From JAIBJN01 sp963838795 (GTDB lineage Bacteria > Actinomycetota > Thermoleophilia > Gaiellales > Gaiellaceae), in the NCBI GenBank assembly GCA_963838795.1, contig CAWISL010000018.1, forward strand, positions 124,001 through 188,000: DNA of 64,000 nt. Direction: 5' to 3'. A program made the position numbers and the translations under genes. The notes under the pieces were generated by a model that did not search any database, was not told where the DNA came from, and saw nothing but the letters and a program-made list of their open reading frames with translations. Positions 49,528 to 59,829 of the stretch are shown piece by piece. Within the stretch, counting starts at the first letter, position 1. Each line of letters starts with the position of its first letter.

Positions 49528-50454
49528 GTGCTCGCCGGCGCCCACGTCTCCACCGCGGGAGGGATCCACACGGCGATCGACCGCGCGGTCGAGCGGGGCG
49601 CGGAGTCCGTCCAGATCTTCACGCAGAGCCCTAGGGCCTGGCGGCCGACGACCCATCCGCCCGAGAACGTCGAGCGCTTCAAGCAGGCCCGCGCCGAGGC
49701 GGGGATCGGGGCTGTTATCTGCCACGCCGTCTACCTGATCAACCTTGCCGCCACGAATCCGGAGATCCGCGAGAAGTCGCGCATCGCGCTCCTGCAGACA
49801 GTCGAGGTCGCCCGCGCCATCGAGGCCGACGGCGTCGTCCTGCACGTCGGCTCCCACCTCGGCGCGGGGCTGGAGGCCGGGGTCGAGCAGGCGGCGCCGG
49901 CGCTCGAGGAGGCGCTGGCCGCGTGCGACGACCGTGTCTGGCTCCTGCTCGAGAACTCGGCCGGCGCGGGCGGGACGATCGGCCGCTCCGTGGACGAGCT
50001 CGCCGTCCTCGTCGACCGTCTCGACCGCCACCCGCGCCTGGGCCTCTGCCTCGACTCCTGCCACCTCTGGGTCTCGGGTGTCGACGTCACCGACCCGGCG
50101 ACGGTCAGCGCCTCCCTCGACGATCTCGACGATCGCATCGGTCTCGACCGCCTCCGCTGCCTTCACGTCAACGATGCCGCCGCCGAGCTCGGCTCGAACC
50201 GCGACCGCCACGCGAATGTCCTGGACGGCCTGATGGGCGAGGGGCTCGGCGCTTTCCTGGCGGATCCGCGCGTTCAGGACCTCCCCGCGATCCTGGAGAC
50301 GCCCGGCCCGGACGGCCACGGCCCGGATTCAGCCGAGGTCCAGCGCCTCAAGGACCTGCACGCCCGCGCGACGGGCGCTACGCGGCCTGGTCGCTCTGCT
50401 CGACGACCCGGAAGGACGGCGTCCCGCGGGGGAGCTCGAAGAACTCGGGATTGA
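49528..50454 (+). CDS. nfo: Deoxyribonuclease IV / endonuclease IV (AP endonuclease)
   Basis: Cleaves DNA at abasic sites in base-excision repair. From GTG 49528 the protein (308 aa) starts LAGAHVSTAGGIHTAIDRA, the family N-terminus, and carries the zinc-site stretches ICHAVYLINLA, VLHVGSHLGAG, LLLENSAGAGGT, LGLCLDSCHLWVSG and CLHVNDAAAELGSNRDRHANV, with the late AILETPG. The last 25 residues are basic and lie over the convergent Cys-rich gene (77-base overlap), so the C-terminus may be longer than usual. A close start alternative is GTG 49507. Confidence 0.93.
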   Translation: MLAGAHVSTAGGIHTAIDRAVERGAESVQIFTQSPRAWRPTTHPPENVERFKQARAEAGIGAVICHAVYLINLAATNPEIREKSRIALLQTVEVARAIEADGVVLHVGSHLGAGLEAGVEQAAPALEEALAACDDRVWLLLENSAGAGGTIGRSVDELAVLVDRLDRHPRLGLCLDSCHLWVSGVDVTDPATVSASLDDLDDRIGLDRLRCLHVNDAAAELGSNRDRHANVLDGLMGEGLGAFLADPRVQDLPAILETPGPDGHGPDSAEVQRLKDLHARATGATRPGRSARRPGRTASRGGARRTRD

Positions 50455-50779
50455 CGCACCCGCGCTCGTCGGCCCGGTGCTCGTAGCAGGTCGAGACCTC
50501 GGCGCGGCACATCGGAAGCGGCTGCCGCACGGCCCGCACCGCCCCGAACCCGCCTTTGCGCCCGCGGGCCTCGTCGAGGAGCTCGAGGTCGATCTCGACG
50601 GCGTAGACCTTCTGCATGCAGCCGACGTAGGTGCGTCCCCACTCGTGGTAGGCGTACAGGAACGGGCACGCGCGCTCGATGCAGGCGGCGGGATGGACGA
50701 CCTTGTCGCAGTGCACCTGGCACCGCCGACATTCGGTCTCCTCCTGAGGTCGGAGGGGTAGCTCGGTCCCGGTGAACAT
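50378..50779 (-). CDS. Small cysteine-rich conserved-looking protein
   Basis: 133 residues with nine cysteines at 17, 20, 24, 33, 38, 54, 91, 98 and 108. C17-x2-C20-x3-C24 and C33-x4-C38 look like a metal or iron-sulfur site; the aromatic FLYAYHEWGRTYVGC follows. The C-terminus reads LPMCRAEVSTCYEHR and GCVNPEFFELP. I do not know a named family; cytoplasmic, no signal peptide. Start could be GTG 50791 (AGGGA seven bases upstream) or ATG 50779. It overlaps the convergent nfo gene by 77 bases. Confidence 0.75.
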   Translation of the reverse strand: MFTGTELPLRPQEETECRRCQVHCDKVVHPAACIERACPFLYAYHEWGRTYVGCMQKVYAVEIDLELLDEARGRKGGFGAVRAVRQPLPMCRAEVSTCYEHRADERGCVNPEFFELPRGTPSFRVVEQSDQAA

Positions 50780-50874
50780 CTGTGGCGGCACGGGCTGTCC
50801 CTGGATTGTCGACCCGGCCTGCGACCCCCGCAAGTCTTGACAGGGCAGGCCGCGGGGTGTAGGGCACGGAGCGG

Positions 50875-51600
50875 CTAGGGCTCGCCGGTGAGGCGCCGGA
50901 CGACGTTCAGGACGTCCATCGCCGTGAACGCCTCGAAGTCGGGATCGAGGCCCCGCTCGTCCTCGTCGGCGCGGAACCAGAAGGCCTGCACGGTGCTCAT
51001 GCCGAGCTCCTTCGCGCCGCGCACGTCCTCGTAGCGGCGATCGCCCACGAAGAGCGCTTCCTCCGGCGCGACGCGGAGCTTCGCCAGCGTCGCCTCGAAG
51101 ATCGCCGGGTGCGGCTTCCGCAGGCCGATCTCGGACGAGAAGACGGCCGCGTCGAGGCGCTCCGCGAGGCCCATGTCGGCGAGGTCGCCGTGCAGGAGCC
51201 AGCCCGGGTCGAACGCGTTCGAGACGAGCCCGGTCAGGAGGCCGCGCCCGCGGAGCGAGTCGAGGAGGGCATGCGTGTGCGCGCCGAGGAGCCGCGCGGG
51301 CGCCCAGGCGGCGTGCTCGGCGGCGAGGAAGCGGTCGAGCTCGTCGTCGCCGAGCTCGATGCCGAAGCCGCCGAGGAGCTCCCGGATCATCTCCGGATAC
51401 TCGACCTCCTCCACCGCGCCGGGAACGAAGAGCAGCGGCAGGTAGCGCTCGCGGAACACCTCGGCCGTTCGCTCCGGAGTGGGCAGGCCGTCCTGCTCCA
51501 ACGTGACGAGACCCGCCTCCCAGCCGGCGGCCAGGAGCTCCTCGTCGTAGGCGAAGTGGAAGAGGGTGTCCCCCCAATCGAAGAGCACGGCGCGCAGCAC
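50875..51600 (-). CDS. HAD-superfamily hydrolase
   Basis: 241 residues with HAD motif I FDWGDTLFH (residues 7-15; nucleophile D8, general acid aspartate D11), motif II LVSNAFD, motif III lysine in GLRKPHPAIFEA and motif IV VGDRRYEDV. The cap domain lies between. Members remove phosphate from small metabolites or act as dehalogenases; the substrate is open. GTG start has TATCCT seven bases upstream and no SD. Divergent from the cation antiporter gene with only 26 bases between. Confidence 0.92.
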   Translation of the reverse strand: MLRAVLFDWGDTLFHFAYDEELLAAGWEAGLVTLEQDGLPTPERTAEVFRERYLPLLFVPGAVEEVEYPEMIRELLGGFGIELGDDELDRFLAAEHAAWAPARLLGAHTHALLDSLRGRGLLTGLVSNAFDPGWLLHGDLADMGLAERLDAAVFSSEIGLRKPHPAIFEATLAKLRVAPEEALFVGDRRYEDVRGAKELGMSTVQAFWFRADEDERGLDPDFEAFTAMDVLNVVRRLTGEP

Positions 51601-51607
51601 CTGCCAG

Positions 51608-51613
51608 AGGATA
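51608..51613 (-). promoter_or_regulatory. Putative -10 box of the HAD gene
   Basis: TATCCT on the minus strand, seven bases before GTG 51600. The reverse face of the same bases contains TAGGGT (51612-51617) that could serve the divergent antiporter gene. Confidence 0.45.
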
Positions 51614-51629
51614 GGGTGGCCGCGCCTTG

Positions 51630-52667
51630 GTGCGCCGCATCCTCTACGCCCTGCTCGCGCTCGGGCCGATCGTCATCCTCCTGGACAAGTTCACCGACGT
51701 CGGCGACATCATGCTCTTCGTCTTGGCTGCCCTTGCGCTCGTCCCGCTCGCCTGGTTGATCGGCGAGGCGACCGAGCATGCCGCACACCACACCGGGCCC
51801 GGGATCGGGGGCTTCCTCAACGCGACGTTCGGAAACGCGCCCGAGCTGATCATCGCGCTGATCGCAGTCAACTCCGGGCTGACGGAGGTCGTGCGCGGCT
51901 CCCTCACCGGCAGCGTCGTCGGAAACCTTCTACTCGTGCTCGGCTTCTCACTCCTCTTCGGAGGCACCGGGCGCCTCGATCGTGAGTCGAGCTTTACGTC
52001 ATTTGCGCTCGTCGCCTTCGCGGTCGTCCTTTTCCTCATCCCATCGATCCCAGGCTGGGACGGTGACCCCGACCGCCACTCGCTGGCCGTCGTCTCGGTG
52101 CCGGTGTCGATCGTCCTCCTGCTCGTCTACGTCGTCGTGACCTGGTACTCGCTGCGGCGACACCGTTCGCTCCACGTCTCCGACGAGGCGGCGATCATGG
52201 CTGCCTGGTCGCTTCCGCTCTCCCTGGCGATTCTTGCCGCGGCTACGGTCGTCACGGGCTTCGTCGCCGAAACCCTGGTGCACACGCTCCAGGTCTTCGC
52301 CGAGGAGGTGGGGCTGACGGACTTCTTCGTCGCCGCCGTGATCGTCGCGATCGTCGGAAACGCCGCCGAGCACGGCGGCGCCGTCGTCGTCGCCTACGGG
52401 GGGAACATCAAGCTTGCTGCGGAGATCGCGCTCGCGTCGAGCGCCCAGGTGGCCGTCTTCCTCATTCCGGCCGTGGCTCTGCTCTCGTGGCTGATCGAGC
52501 CACTCGCGCTCTCGTTCCGGCAGGTCGAGATCCTCGCCATGGCCGGAGCGGTGCTCTTCACGGCGCTCCTCCTCTTCCAGGGCCGCTCCACGCGCTGGCG
52601 GGGCGTGGTGCTGATCGTCGCCTACGTCGGCGTCGCGGCCGCGTTCTACGCCGTTGGCGACCGCTAG
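51630..52667 (+). CDS. Calcium/proton antiporter (CaCA/CAX family)
   Basis: 345 residues with about 11 membrane helices. The two alpha repeats of the CaCA superfamily are visible: TFGNAPELIIALIAV (about residues 69-83) and AIVGNAAEHGGAVVVAYGGN (about 232-251), whose acidic residues carry the cation. It exports Ca2+ (or Mn2+/Na+) in exchange for protons. TTG 51627 is an alternative start, with TAGGGT nine bases before it. Divergent from the HAD hydrolase. Confidence 0.9.
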   Translation: MRRILYALLALGPIVILLDKFTDVGDIMLFVLAALALVPLAWLIGEATEHAAHHTGPGIGGFLNATFGNAPELIIALIAVNSGLTEVVRGSLTGSVVGNLLLVLGFSLLFGGTGRLDRESSFTSFALVAFAVVLFLIPSIPGWDGDPDRHSLAVVSVPVSIVLLLVYVVVTWYSLRRHRSLHVSDEAAIMAAWSLPLSLAILAAATVVTGFVAETLVHTLQVFAEEVGLTDFFVAAVIVAIVGNAAEHGGAVVVAYGGNIKLAAEIALASSAQVAVFLIPAVALLSWLIEPLALSFRQVEILAMAGAVLFTALLLFQGRSTRWRGVVLIVAYVGVAAAFYAVGDR

Positions 52668-52774
52668 CAAGGTTCGGTTAACCCACCCCCAGCACTCGCG
52701 CTCGCCACATTGCCGCGCCCGGCGAGCGTTGTGAGCATGCCGTGACACCCCAGGCTCGGCAGGAGGTCCTTAGA

Positions 52775-53547
<773 letters not shown>

Positions 53548-53551
<4 letters not shown>

Positions 53552-56128
53552 TCCGGGTCGCCCTCAGGGGCCTGCTCGGCCGCAAGCTCAGGGCGACTCT
53601 CACCGCACTCGCGATCATCCTCGGTGTCGCCATGATGAGCGGCACGTTCGTCCTCACGGACACGATCGACAAGGCGTTCTCGACCATCTTCGACGAGTCC
53701 TACGCCGGGACCGACGTGGTCGTCTCCGGCAAGGGCGCCGACATCAGCGTCCAGGGCCTCGAGGCCGAGGCGCCGCCCATCGACGAGTCGCTCGTCGCGG
53801 AGGTCAACGCCCTCCCGGACGTCGAGATCGCGTCGGGAAGCGTGGCCGACGAGACGAACACGAAGATCATCGGCTCGGACGGCAAGGCCATCAACACGCA
53901 GGGCGCCCCCAGCCTCGGCTTCGGGATCGACACCGGCCCCGAGGTCGAGCGCTTCAACCCGCTCAACCTCGTCGAGGGTGCCTGGGCCGATGGGGCCGGG
54001 CAGGTCGTCATCGACGCCGGCACCGCCGACCGCGAGGGCTACGAGGTCGGCGACACGATTCAGATCTCGACGCTGCAGCCGAAGCAGGACTTCGAGCTGA
54101 CCGGCATTGCCAAGTTCGGCGACGTCGACTCGCTTGGGACCGCGACCTTCGCCATCTTCGACCTGCCGACCGCGCAGCGGCTGCTCGACCGAGAGGGCAA
54201 GGTCGACGAGATCTCCGTCGCCGGTGTCGAGGGGACGACGCCTGAGCAGCTGATCGAGGAGATCCAGCCGGTCCTGCCGGCCGACGCGCAGGTGCGCTCC
54301 GCGCAGGTGGAGGCGGGTGAGGACAAGGACGACGTCAACGAGTTCATCAACTTCATCCGATACTTCCTGCTCGCGTTCGCGGCAATCGCGCTTTTCGTCG
54401 GCGCGTTCGTCATCTTCAACACGCTCTCGATCACGGTCGCGCAGCGCACTCGCGAGTTCGCGACCATGCGAACCGTCGGCGCTTCGCGCCGCCAGGTTCT
54501 CTGGTCTGTGATCGTCGAGGCGCTCACGATCGGATTCATCGCGTCCGTGATCGGTCTGTTCGCCGGCCTCGGGCTAGCGATCGGGCTCAACGAGCTCTTC
54601 AAGGCCCTCGACTTCGAGCTTCCCACCGCAGACACCGTCTTCGCCACGCGAACGATTGTCGTCTCCTTGCTCGTGGGGACAGGCATCACGCCTTGTCGCC
54701 GGGGTTCTTCCGGCAATCCGGGCCACGCGCGTGCCGCCGATCGCCGCCGTCCGCGAGGGCTTCACCCTCCCGAAGTCGCGCCTCGCGCCGTTCGTCCCGT
54801 ACATCGCGCTCGCGGTGATCGCGCTCGCGCTCTTCCTCCTGGGCTACTCGATGTTTCGAGACGATCTCGACACCGCAGCCCGGCTGCTCTTGATCGCCGG
54901 CGGCGTTCTCCTCCTGTTCGTCGGCGTGGCGATGATCTCGGCGCGGCTCGTCCAGCCGCTGGCCGCAATCGTCGGCTGGCCGGCTCGTGCGTTGGGGGGT
55001 CCGGCCGGCAAGCTCGCCCGTGGGAATTCCGTCCGCAACCCGGGCCGCACCGCAGCCACCGCCGCCGCACTCATGATCGGCATCGCCCTCGTGACTTTCG
55101 TGGCGGTGCTCGCCAACGGCATGAAGGCCTCCAACCGCGGCGCGATCGAGGAGCAGGTGAGCGCAGACTACGTCGTCACGGCCCAGGACGGCTTCACGCC
55201 GTTCGTCGCCGCGGCCGGAGACGAGATCGGCACCTCCGACGACGCGGAGGTCGTGTCGAGCGTGCGCGCAGATCTCGGCAAGGTGGGAGACGCCTCCACA
55301 TACGTGACCGGCATCGACCCGAGAACCATCCTCGAGACGTACACCTTCGACTGGAAGGAAGGCGACGACGCGGTCGTGCGGAACCTGGGCCCGAACCAGG
55401 CCATCGTCGACGCCAAGTTCGCCGAGGACAACGACATCGCCGTCGGCGACACGATCTCGATCCTGACGCCCTCGAACCAAACACTCGATCGGCAGGTCGT
55501 CGGCCTCTACGAGCCGCCCCCGTTCTACCCGCTCCTGGGCGGCGTCTCGATCACCACCCAGACCTTCGACTCCTACTTCGAGCGGCCGCGGAACCAGTTC
55601 ACGTTCGTGAACGTCCCCGGCGACCCGACCGACGCGACGACCCAGTCGCTCGAGGCGGCCGTCGCCGGCTTCCCCGACGCCAAGGTGCAGACGCGGGAGG
55701 CATGGATCGATCAGCAGGACCAGGACTTCAACCAGTTCCTCCTGATGCTCTACATCCTCCTCCTCCTCGTCGTGATCGTGAGCATCTTCGGGATGGTCAA
55801 CACGCTCGTCCTCTCGGTCTTCGAGCGGACGCGCGAGCTAGGCATGCTGCGGGCGGTCGGGATGACCCAGCGGCAGACCCGCCGCATGGTGCGGCACGAG
55901 AGCATCATCACCGCGCTGATCGGCGCCGCTCTCGGGCTCCCGCTCGGCATCTTCCTCGCCGCGCTCGTGACCCGCGCGCTGCAGGAGTTCGACGTCCGCT
56001 TCTCGATCCCGTGGGATCAGCTCGTCTTCTTCGCGATCGTGGCCGTGATCGTCGGGATCGTGGCGGCGATCTTCCCGGCCCGGCGCGCCGCGAAGCTCAA
56101 CGTTTTGCGGGCACTCCAGTACGAGTAG
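53548..56128 (+). pseudogene. FtsX/MacB-type ABC permease, frameshifted
   Basis: An ABC permease of about 860 residues, broken by one frame change near 54691. The first part (to about residue 380) has a membrane helix, the large extracytoplasmic domain and FtsX helices (FLLAFAAIALFVGAFVIFNTLSITVAQRTREFATMRTVGAS). The remainder continues in another frame (LVAGVLPAIRATRVPPIAAVREG) and ends with GMVNTLVLSVFERTRELGMLRAVGMTQRQTRRMV. Removing one C in ATCACGCCTTGTCGCC restores the frame as ITLVAGV. True mutation or sequencing error cannot be told apart; otherwise the gene looks intact. Confidence 0.9.
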
Positions 56129-56137
56129 AGCACTCCG

Positions 56138-57211
56138 TCAGTACGGCGTCGGCGCCGCTTCTGCGGCGTCGGCGACCGGCGCGCCCGTCAGCGCACGCGG
56201 GATGCGCTCGATTGCCTCGTCGACGTCGGCGGCAGAGACGTCGAGGTGCGTGACTGCGCGAAGGACGTCCTTCCCCGTGGCGTAGGAGAGCAGGACGCCC
56301 TCGGCCCGGACACGGGCGACCGCGTCGTCCGCGCCGAGCCCCAGCTCGCCCACGTCGACGAGGACGAAGTTCGTCTCGACCTGTTCGAGGTCGACGGGCA
56401 TCCCAGCCTCGACGAGCCCCGCGGCCAGCCGCCACGCGTTCGCATGATCGTCGGCGAGCCGCTCGACGTGGTGGTCGAGCGCGTAGAGCCCCCCCGCCGC
56501 CACGATCCCGGCCTGGCGCATTGCGCCGCCGAAGAGATGCTTGAGCCGCCGCGCCTTCGCCATTCGCTCCCCCGAGCCGGCGATCAGCGCGCCGAGCGGG
56601 CAACCCAGCCCCTTCGAGAGACAGAGGCTCACGGTGTCGAACTCCCGTCCGTACTCCGCCGCAGGGACACCGCCGGCAACGACGGCGTTCAGCAGCCGCG
56701 CGCCGTCGAGATGTGTCGCCAGCCCGCGGCCCCGGGCCTCCGCGGTCACCTCCCGCACCTGGCTCAGCGGCCAGACGCGCCCGCCGCCCCCGTTGTGCGT
56801 GTTCTCGACACAGATAAGCGTGGTCGGCGCCACGTGCAGGTCGCCGCGGTCGCTGACCGCCTCCCCGAGCTGCGCGGCGGTGAAGCGGCCGTCATCGGTT
56901 TCGAGCGGCTTCATAACCAGTCCGGAGTGGACGGCCGGCCCGCCGAGCTCGTAGAGGAAGATGTGAGCCGCACCGTCGGCGATCACCTCGTCGCCGGGCT
57001 CGGTGAGAACACGCAGAGCGATCTGGTTCGCCATCGTCGCGGTCGGGACGAACACCGCTTCCTCGTGGCCGAGCAGCTCGGCGCCTCGCTCCTCCAGCCC
57101 GATCACGGTGGGGTCCTCCCGCTTCTGCTCGTCCCCGACGACCGCCTCGGAGATCGCCCGGCGCATCGCGGCCGTGGGCTGAGTGATGGTGTCGGTGCGG
57201 AGGTCGATCAC
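56138..57211 (-). CDS. Threonine aldolase-family protein (low-specificity type)
   Basis: 357 residues of the PLP-dependent threonine aldolase / beta-eliminating lyase family. VIDLRTDTITQPTAAMRRAI is the typical start; the PLP-lysine region SLCLSKGLGCPLGAL is intact, and GRGLATHLDGARLLNA carries the cofactor-binding Asp. It splits L-allo/L-threonine to glycine and acetaldehyde, linking it to the glycine-cleavage operon at the window end. GTG start overlaps the MFS stop (GTGA); the MarR-MFS-aldolase genes are one run. Confidence 0.92.
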   Translation of the reverse strand: MIDLRTDTITQPTAAMRRAISEAVVGDEQKREDPTVIGLEERGAELLGHEEAVFVPTATMANQIALRVLTEPGDEVIADGAAHIFLYELGGPAVHSGLVMKPLETDDGRFTAAQLGEAVSDRGDLHVAPTTLICVENTHNGGGGRVWPLSQVREVTAEARGRGLATHLDGARLLNAVVAGGVPAAEYGREFDTVSLCLSKGLGCPLGALIAGSGERMAKARRLKHLFGGAMRQAGIVAAGGLYALDHHVERLADDHANAWRLAAGLVEAGMPVDLEQVETNFVLVDVGELGLGADDAVARVRAEGVLLSYATGKDVLRAVTHLDVSAADVDEAIERIPRALTGAPVADAAEAAPTPY

Positions 57212-58479
57212 GCGCCCACCGTACCTGGGGGCACAACCGGTTGCAGCCTCCCCGGAGAGCGCGACAGCAAGAGAAACGCGCCCCCGGCGACGAGCAGCGC
57301 GGCGGTCCCGCTCACGGTGAGCGCCACGGCCGTCCCACCCGAGGCGGCCAGCCACCCGGCGAGCAGACCGCCGAGTGGAGCGGCGCCGTTGAAGGCGAAG
57401 TAGTAGAAGCCCATCATCCGCCCGCGCAGCCGATCCGGCGTCGAGAGCTGGAGCGAGGCGTTCGCATTCGACGTCCACAGGGTGAATGCGAGCCCGGCCA
57501 CGACAAGCAGCGGCGCGACGCCGGCGAGCGTCGACTGCGGGGCCAGGGCGAGCTCGGAGAGGCCGAAGGCCGCCGTTCCCGCAAGGACGAGCCGCGGGCT
57601 CGCGCGCGAGATCGCGGCCGAGACGAGAGCTCCGACGAGCGCGCCGGCGCCGAAGCACGCGGTCACGATCCCGAGCACCTCTGGCCCTGCGCCCAGCGTT
57701 TGCTTGGTGAGCACGGGCAAGAGCACGTTGAAGTTGAAGGAGAGCGTTGTCACGAGCAGCACCGTGGCGAGGAGCACGCCGGCGAGCGGAACACGGCGCA
57801 CGAACGCGAACGCCTCACGGCTCCCGCGCACGAACGTCGGACGCTCGTCGCCGCGGTCGAGGGCAACGAGCTCCTCCGGCCGAATCAGCCTCAGGCTCGC
57901 CAGCACCGCCACGAAGCTGAGGGCGTTGAGGAGAAAGCAGGCGCCGGGCCCGGCGGCGGCGATGACCGCCCCGCCCAGGGCGGGGCCGAGCACCCGCGTC
58001 CCGTTGAAGAGCCCCGAGTTGAGCGCCACGGCGTTGGGAAGCTCGTCCCGACCCACGAGCTGGAACGTGAAGGCCTGGCGCGCGGGGTGGTCGACGACCA
58101 GTGAGATGCCGCGAAGCCCCGTGAGCAGGTAGACCATCCAGGGCTCGACCACGCCGCCCAGCGTGATCGCCGCCAGCGCGGCGGCGAAGGCCATCGACGC
58201 CGCCTGGGTGGCGATCACGGTCTTGCGCACATCGAGCCGGTCCACGAGGACCCCGCTGAACAGGCCGAGCACGGTCGCCGGCAAGAACTGGCACAGCATC
58301 AGCAGCCCCACGGCGAGCGGCGATCCGGTCAGCTCGAGGATCAGCCACGCGGCCGCGATGTTCTGCATCCAGGTGCCGGTCACCGAGACGACCTGCCCCG
58401 AGAAGAAGATCCGGTAGTTCCTGTGCTTGCGGAGGCTCGTCCAGGTGCGGCGGTTGGCGCGCAGGAACGCCGCCGTCAC
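57208..58479 (-). CDS. MFS efflux transporter (EntS/tetracycline type)
   Basis: 423 residues with 12 helices. NYRIFFSGQVVSVTGTWMQNIAAAWLILELT is the classical start of this MFS group; motifs GVLVDRLDVRK and LRGISLVVDHPARQAFTFQLVGRDELPNAVALNSGLFNGTRVLGPALGG (read in parts) follow. Members export siderophores or drugs. GTG start overlaps the MarR stop (GTGA), so the MarR protein likely controls this transporter and the aldolase. Confidence 0.92.
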   Translation of the reverse strand: MTAAFLRANRRTWTSLRKHRNYRIFFSGQVVSVTGTWMQNIAAAWLILELTGSPLAVGLLMLCQFLPATVLGLFSGVLVDRLDVRKTVIATQAASMAFAAALAAITLGGVVEPWMVYLLTGLRGISLVVDHPARQAFTFQLVGRDELPNAVALNSGLFNGTRVLGPALGGAVIAAAGPGACFLLNALSFVAVLASLRLIRPEELVALDRGDERPTFVRGSREAFAFVRRVPLAGVLLATVLLVTTLSFNFNVLLPVLTKQTLGAGPEVLGIVTACFGAGALVGALVSAAISRASPRLVLAGTAAFGLSELALAPQSTLAGVAPLLVVAGLAFTLWTSNANASLQLSTPDRLRGRMMGFYYFAFNGAAPLGGLLAGWLAASGGTAVALTVSGTAALLVAGGAFLLLSRSPGRLQPVVPPGTVGA

Positions 58480-58913
58480 GCGTCGTCCTCGAGCAGGCGC
58501 CGGAGCGCAGGAAGCGCGGCCTCGAGCGAAGCGAGCTCATCCGCGTCGAGACGCTCGAGCCGTGCCGCGAGCCAGGCCGTGCGCCGCCTCCGGGCCGAGC
58601 GGAGGATGCGCAGACCTCTATCCGTCAGGGCCAGCTCGACCCGGCGCCGATCGCGCACCGACCGTCGGCGCGCGACCAGCCCACCGGCCTCCAGGCGATC
58701 GACGTAAGCGGTCATCGCCGGCGGTGACACGCCCTCCCGGTCGGCGAGCTCGCGCACGCCGATCCCAGGGTTCGAGCGGATCGCCCAGAGGAGCGACGCC
58801 TGGCCGCCCGTGATCCCGAGCGGGGCCAGCTCCTTGCGTAGCCGCCGGTTGAGGTGAAAGAGCGTCGGGCGAAGCCCGTTGGCGATCGCGATTGGATCGA
58901 AAGTCGTTAACAT
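58476..58913 (-). CDS. MarR-family transcription regulator
   Basis: 145 residues with the winged helix PLGITGGQASLLWAIRSNPGIGVRELADREGVSPPAMTAYVDRLEAGGLVARRRSVRDRRRVELALTDRG (read in parts), the wing carrying DRRRVELALT as in typical MarR proteins. It probably senses a small molecule or drug and represses the downstream transporter. The ATG lies inside a palindrome (GTTAAC-ATT-GTTAAC) that overlaps its own promoter, suggesting autorepression. Leaderless start is likely. Confidence 0.92.
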   Translation of the reverse strand: MLTTFDPIAIANGLRPTLFHLNRRLRKELAPLGITGGQASLLWAIRSNPGIGVRELADREGVSPPAMTAYVDRLEAGGLVARRRSVRDRRRVELALTDRGLRILRSARRRRTAWLAARLERLDADELASLEAALPALRRLLEDDA

Positions 58914-58927
58914 TGTTAACTATCCTA
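58906..58927 (-). promoter_or_regulatory. MarR promoter with overlapping palindromic operator
   Basis: GTTAAC-ATT-GTTAAC (58906-58920) overlaps the start ATG (58913), and TAGGAT (58922-58927, minus strand) ends eight bases before it. The operator would block both polymerase and ribosome entry. Confidence 0.75.
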
Positions 58928-59271
58928 CCGAGGAGACCGAGCCGACGCATCACCCGTTCGCGGCGGCTAGCGTAGTGCGCCGGTGGACCTCGATCTCCTC
59001 GAGCGAGGCTCTCGCCGACCGGGCGAGCCCGCGTACCGCGTCGGCCAGGCCTGGGAGTGAGCCGCGCGAGGCAATCGGGGTACGAGGCGATGACGTACCT
59101 CCCGCGCTTCGCCGACCAGGCATGTGGCTCAGGCCTCGGCAATACCTTTCTCGACACAGCTCCTGCAAGCCTTTCCACGATCCGTCACACACACGCGCGG
59201 ATCTGATCGATAGCGTCGAGAACGGGTGGTGGCCCGGGGTGGCCCCGTCGGCGAAGAGCCAGAGCGCCGCG
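58928..59271. other. Intergenic stretch without a supported gene
   Basis: Separates the MarR gene from the end of the ankyrin gene. It has no SD, no TANNNT box near a start and no clear family likeness in any frame. Somewhat lower GC than either side near 59130-59200. Confidence 0.55.
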
Positions 59272-59829
59272 TCAGCCGGCTGGGCGACCCGAGAGCCGGT
59301 CGGCAAGCTCCGGGTGCCCGCCCTCGCGCGCGAAGTCGGCGGCGGCGCGGCCGTCGTCGGCCGCGAGCGCCGGATCCGCGCCGTGCGCGAGTAGGAGCTC
59401 AGCGAGCGGCTCGTCGCCGTGCTGTGCGGCCGCGTGCAGCGCCGTGAAGCCGCCGCGCTGCTGCGTGTTCGGGTCCGCTCCGCGCTCGAGGAGGAGCGCA
59501 GCGGTCTCCTCCTCACGCGCTGCGGCGGCACTCTGGAGCGGCGTCACCTGCAGCTGCTCGTTGCGTGCCACGACGTCTACCGGCGCGCCTCGCTCCACGA
59601 GGAGCCGCGCAGTGTCCGGTCGCCGAAAGAACGCGGCCAGGTGAAGCGGCGTGAAGCCGTCCTCCGTCCACGCGCCGACCAGGCCGGGATCGGCCCCGAG
59701 CAGCTCGTCGACCCGCTCCGACCGGCCGACGGCGGCCGCCTCGAAGATGTCGAGCTCAGGATCTTCCGCAAGGATCTGCTCGACGCGATCCCGATCACCC
59801 TGATAGACGGCTTCGAGCAGCTCACTCAA
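59272..59829 (-). CDS. Ankyrin-repeat protein
   Basis: 185 residues from a TTG start that overlaps the stop of the cupin gene. Four ankyrin-like units: DIFEAAAVGRSERVDELLGADP, GFTPLHLAAFFRRPDTARLLVERG, TPLQSAAAAREEETAALLLERG and GGFTALHAAAQHGDEPLAELLLAHG, then DDGRAAADFAREGGH. Ankyrin repeats bind partner proteins. Last gene of the glycine-cleavage run; its partner is unknown. The upstream frame in the cupin sequence is open but has no likeness. GAGGA is close enough to serve as SD. Confidence 0.82.
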   Translation of the reverse strand: MSELLEAVYQGDRDRVEQILAEDPELDIFEAAAVGRSERVDELLGADPGLVGAWTEDGFTPLHLAAFFRRPDTARLLVERGAPVDVVARNEQLQVTPLQSAAAAREEETAALLLERGADPNTQQRGGFTALHAAAQHGDEPLAELLLAHGADPALAADDGRAAADFAREGGHPELADRLSGRPAG

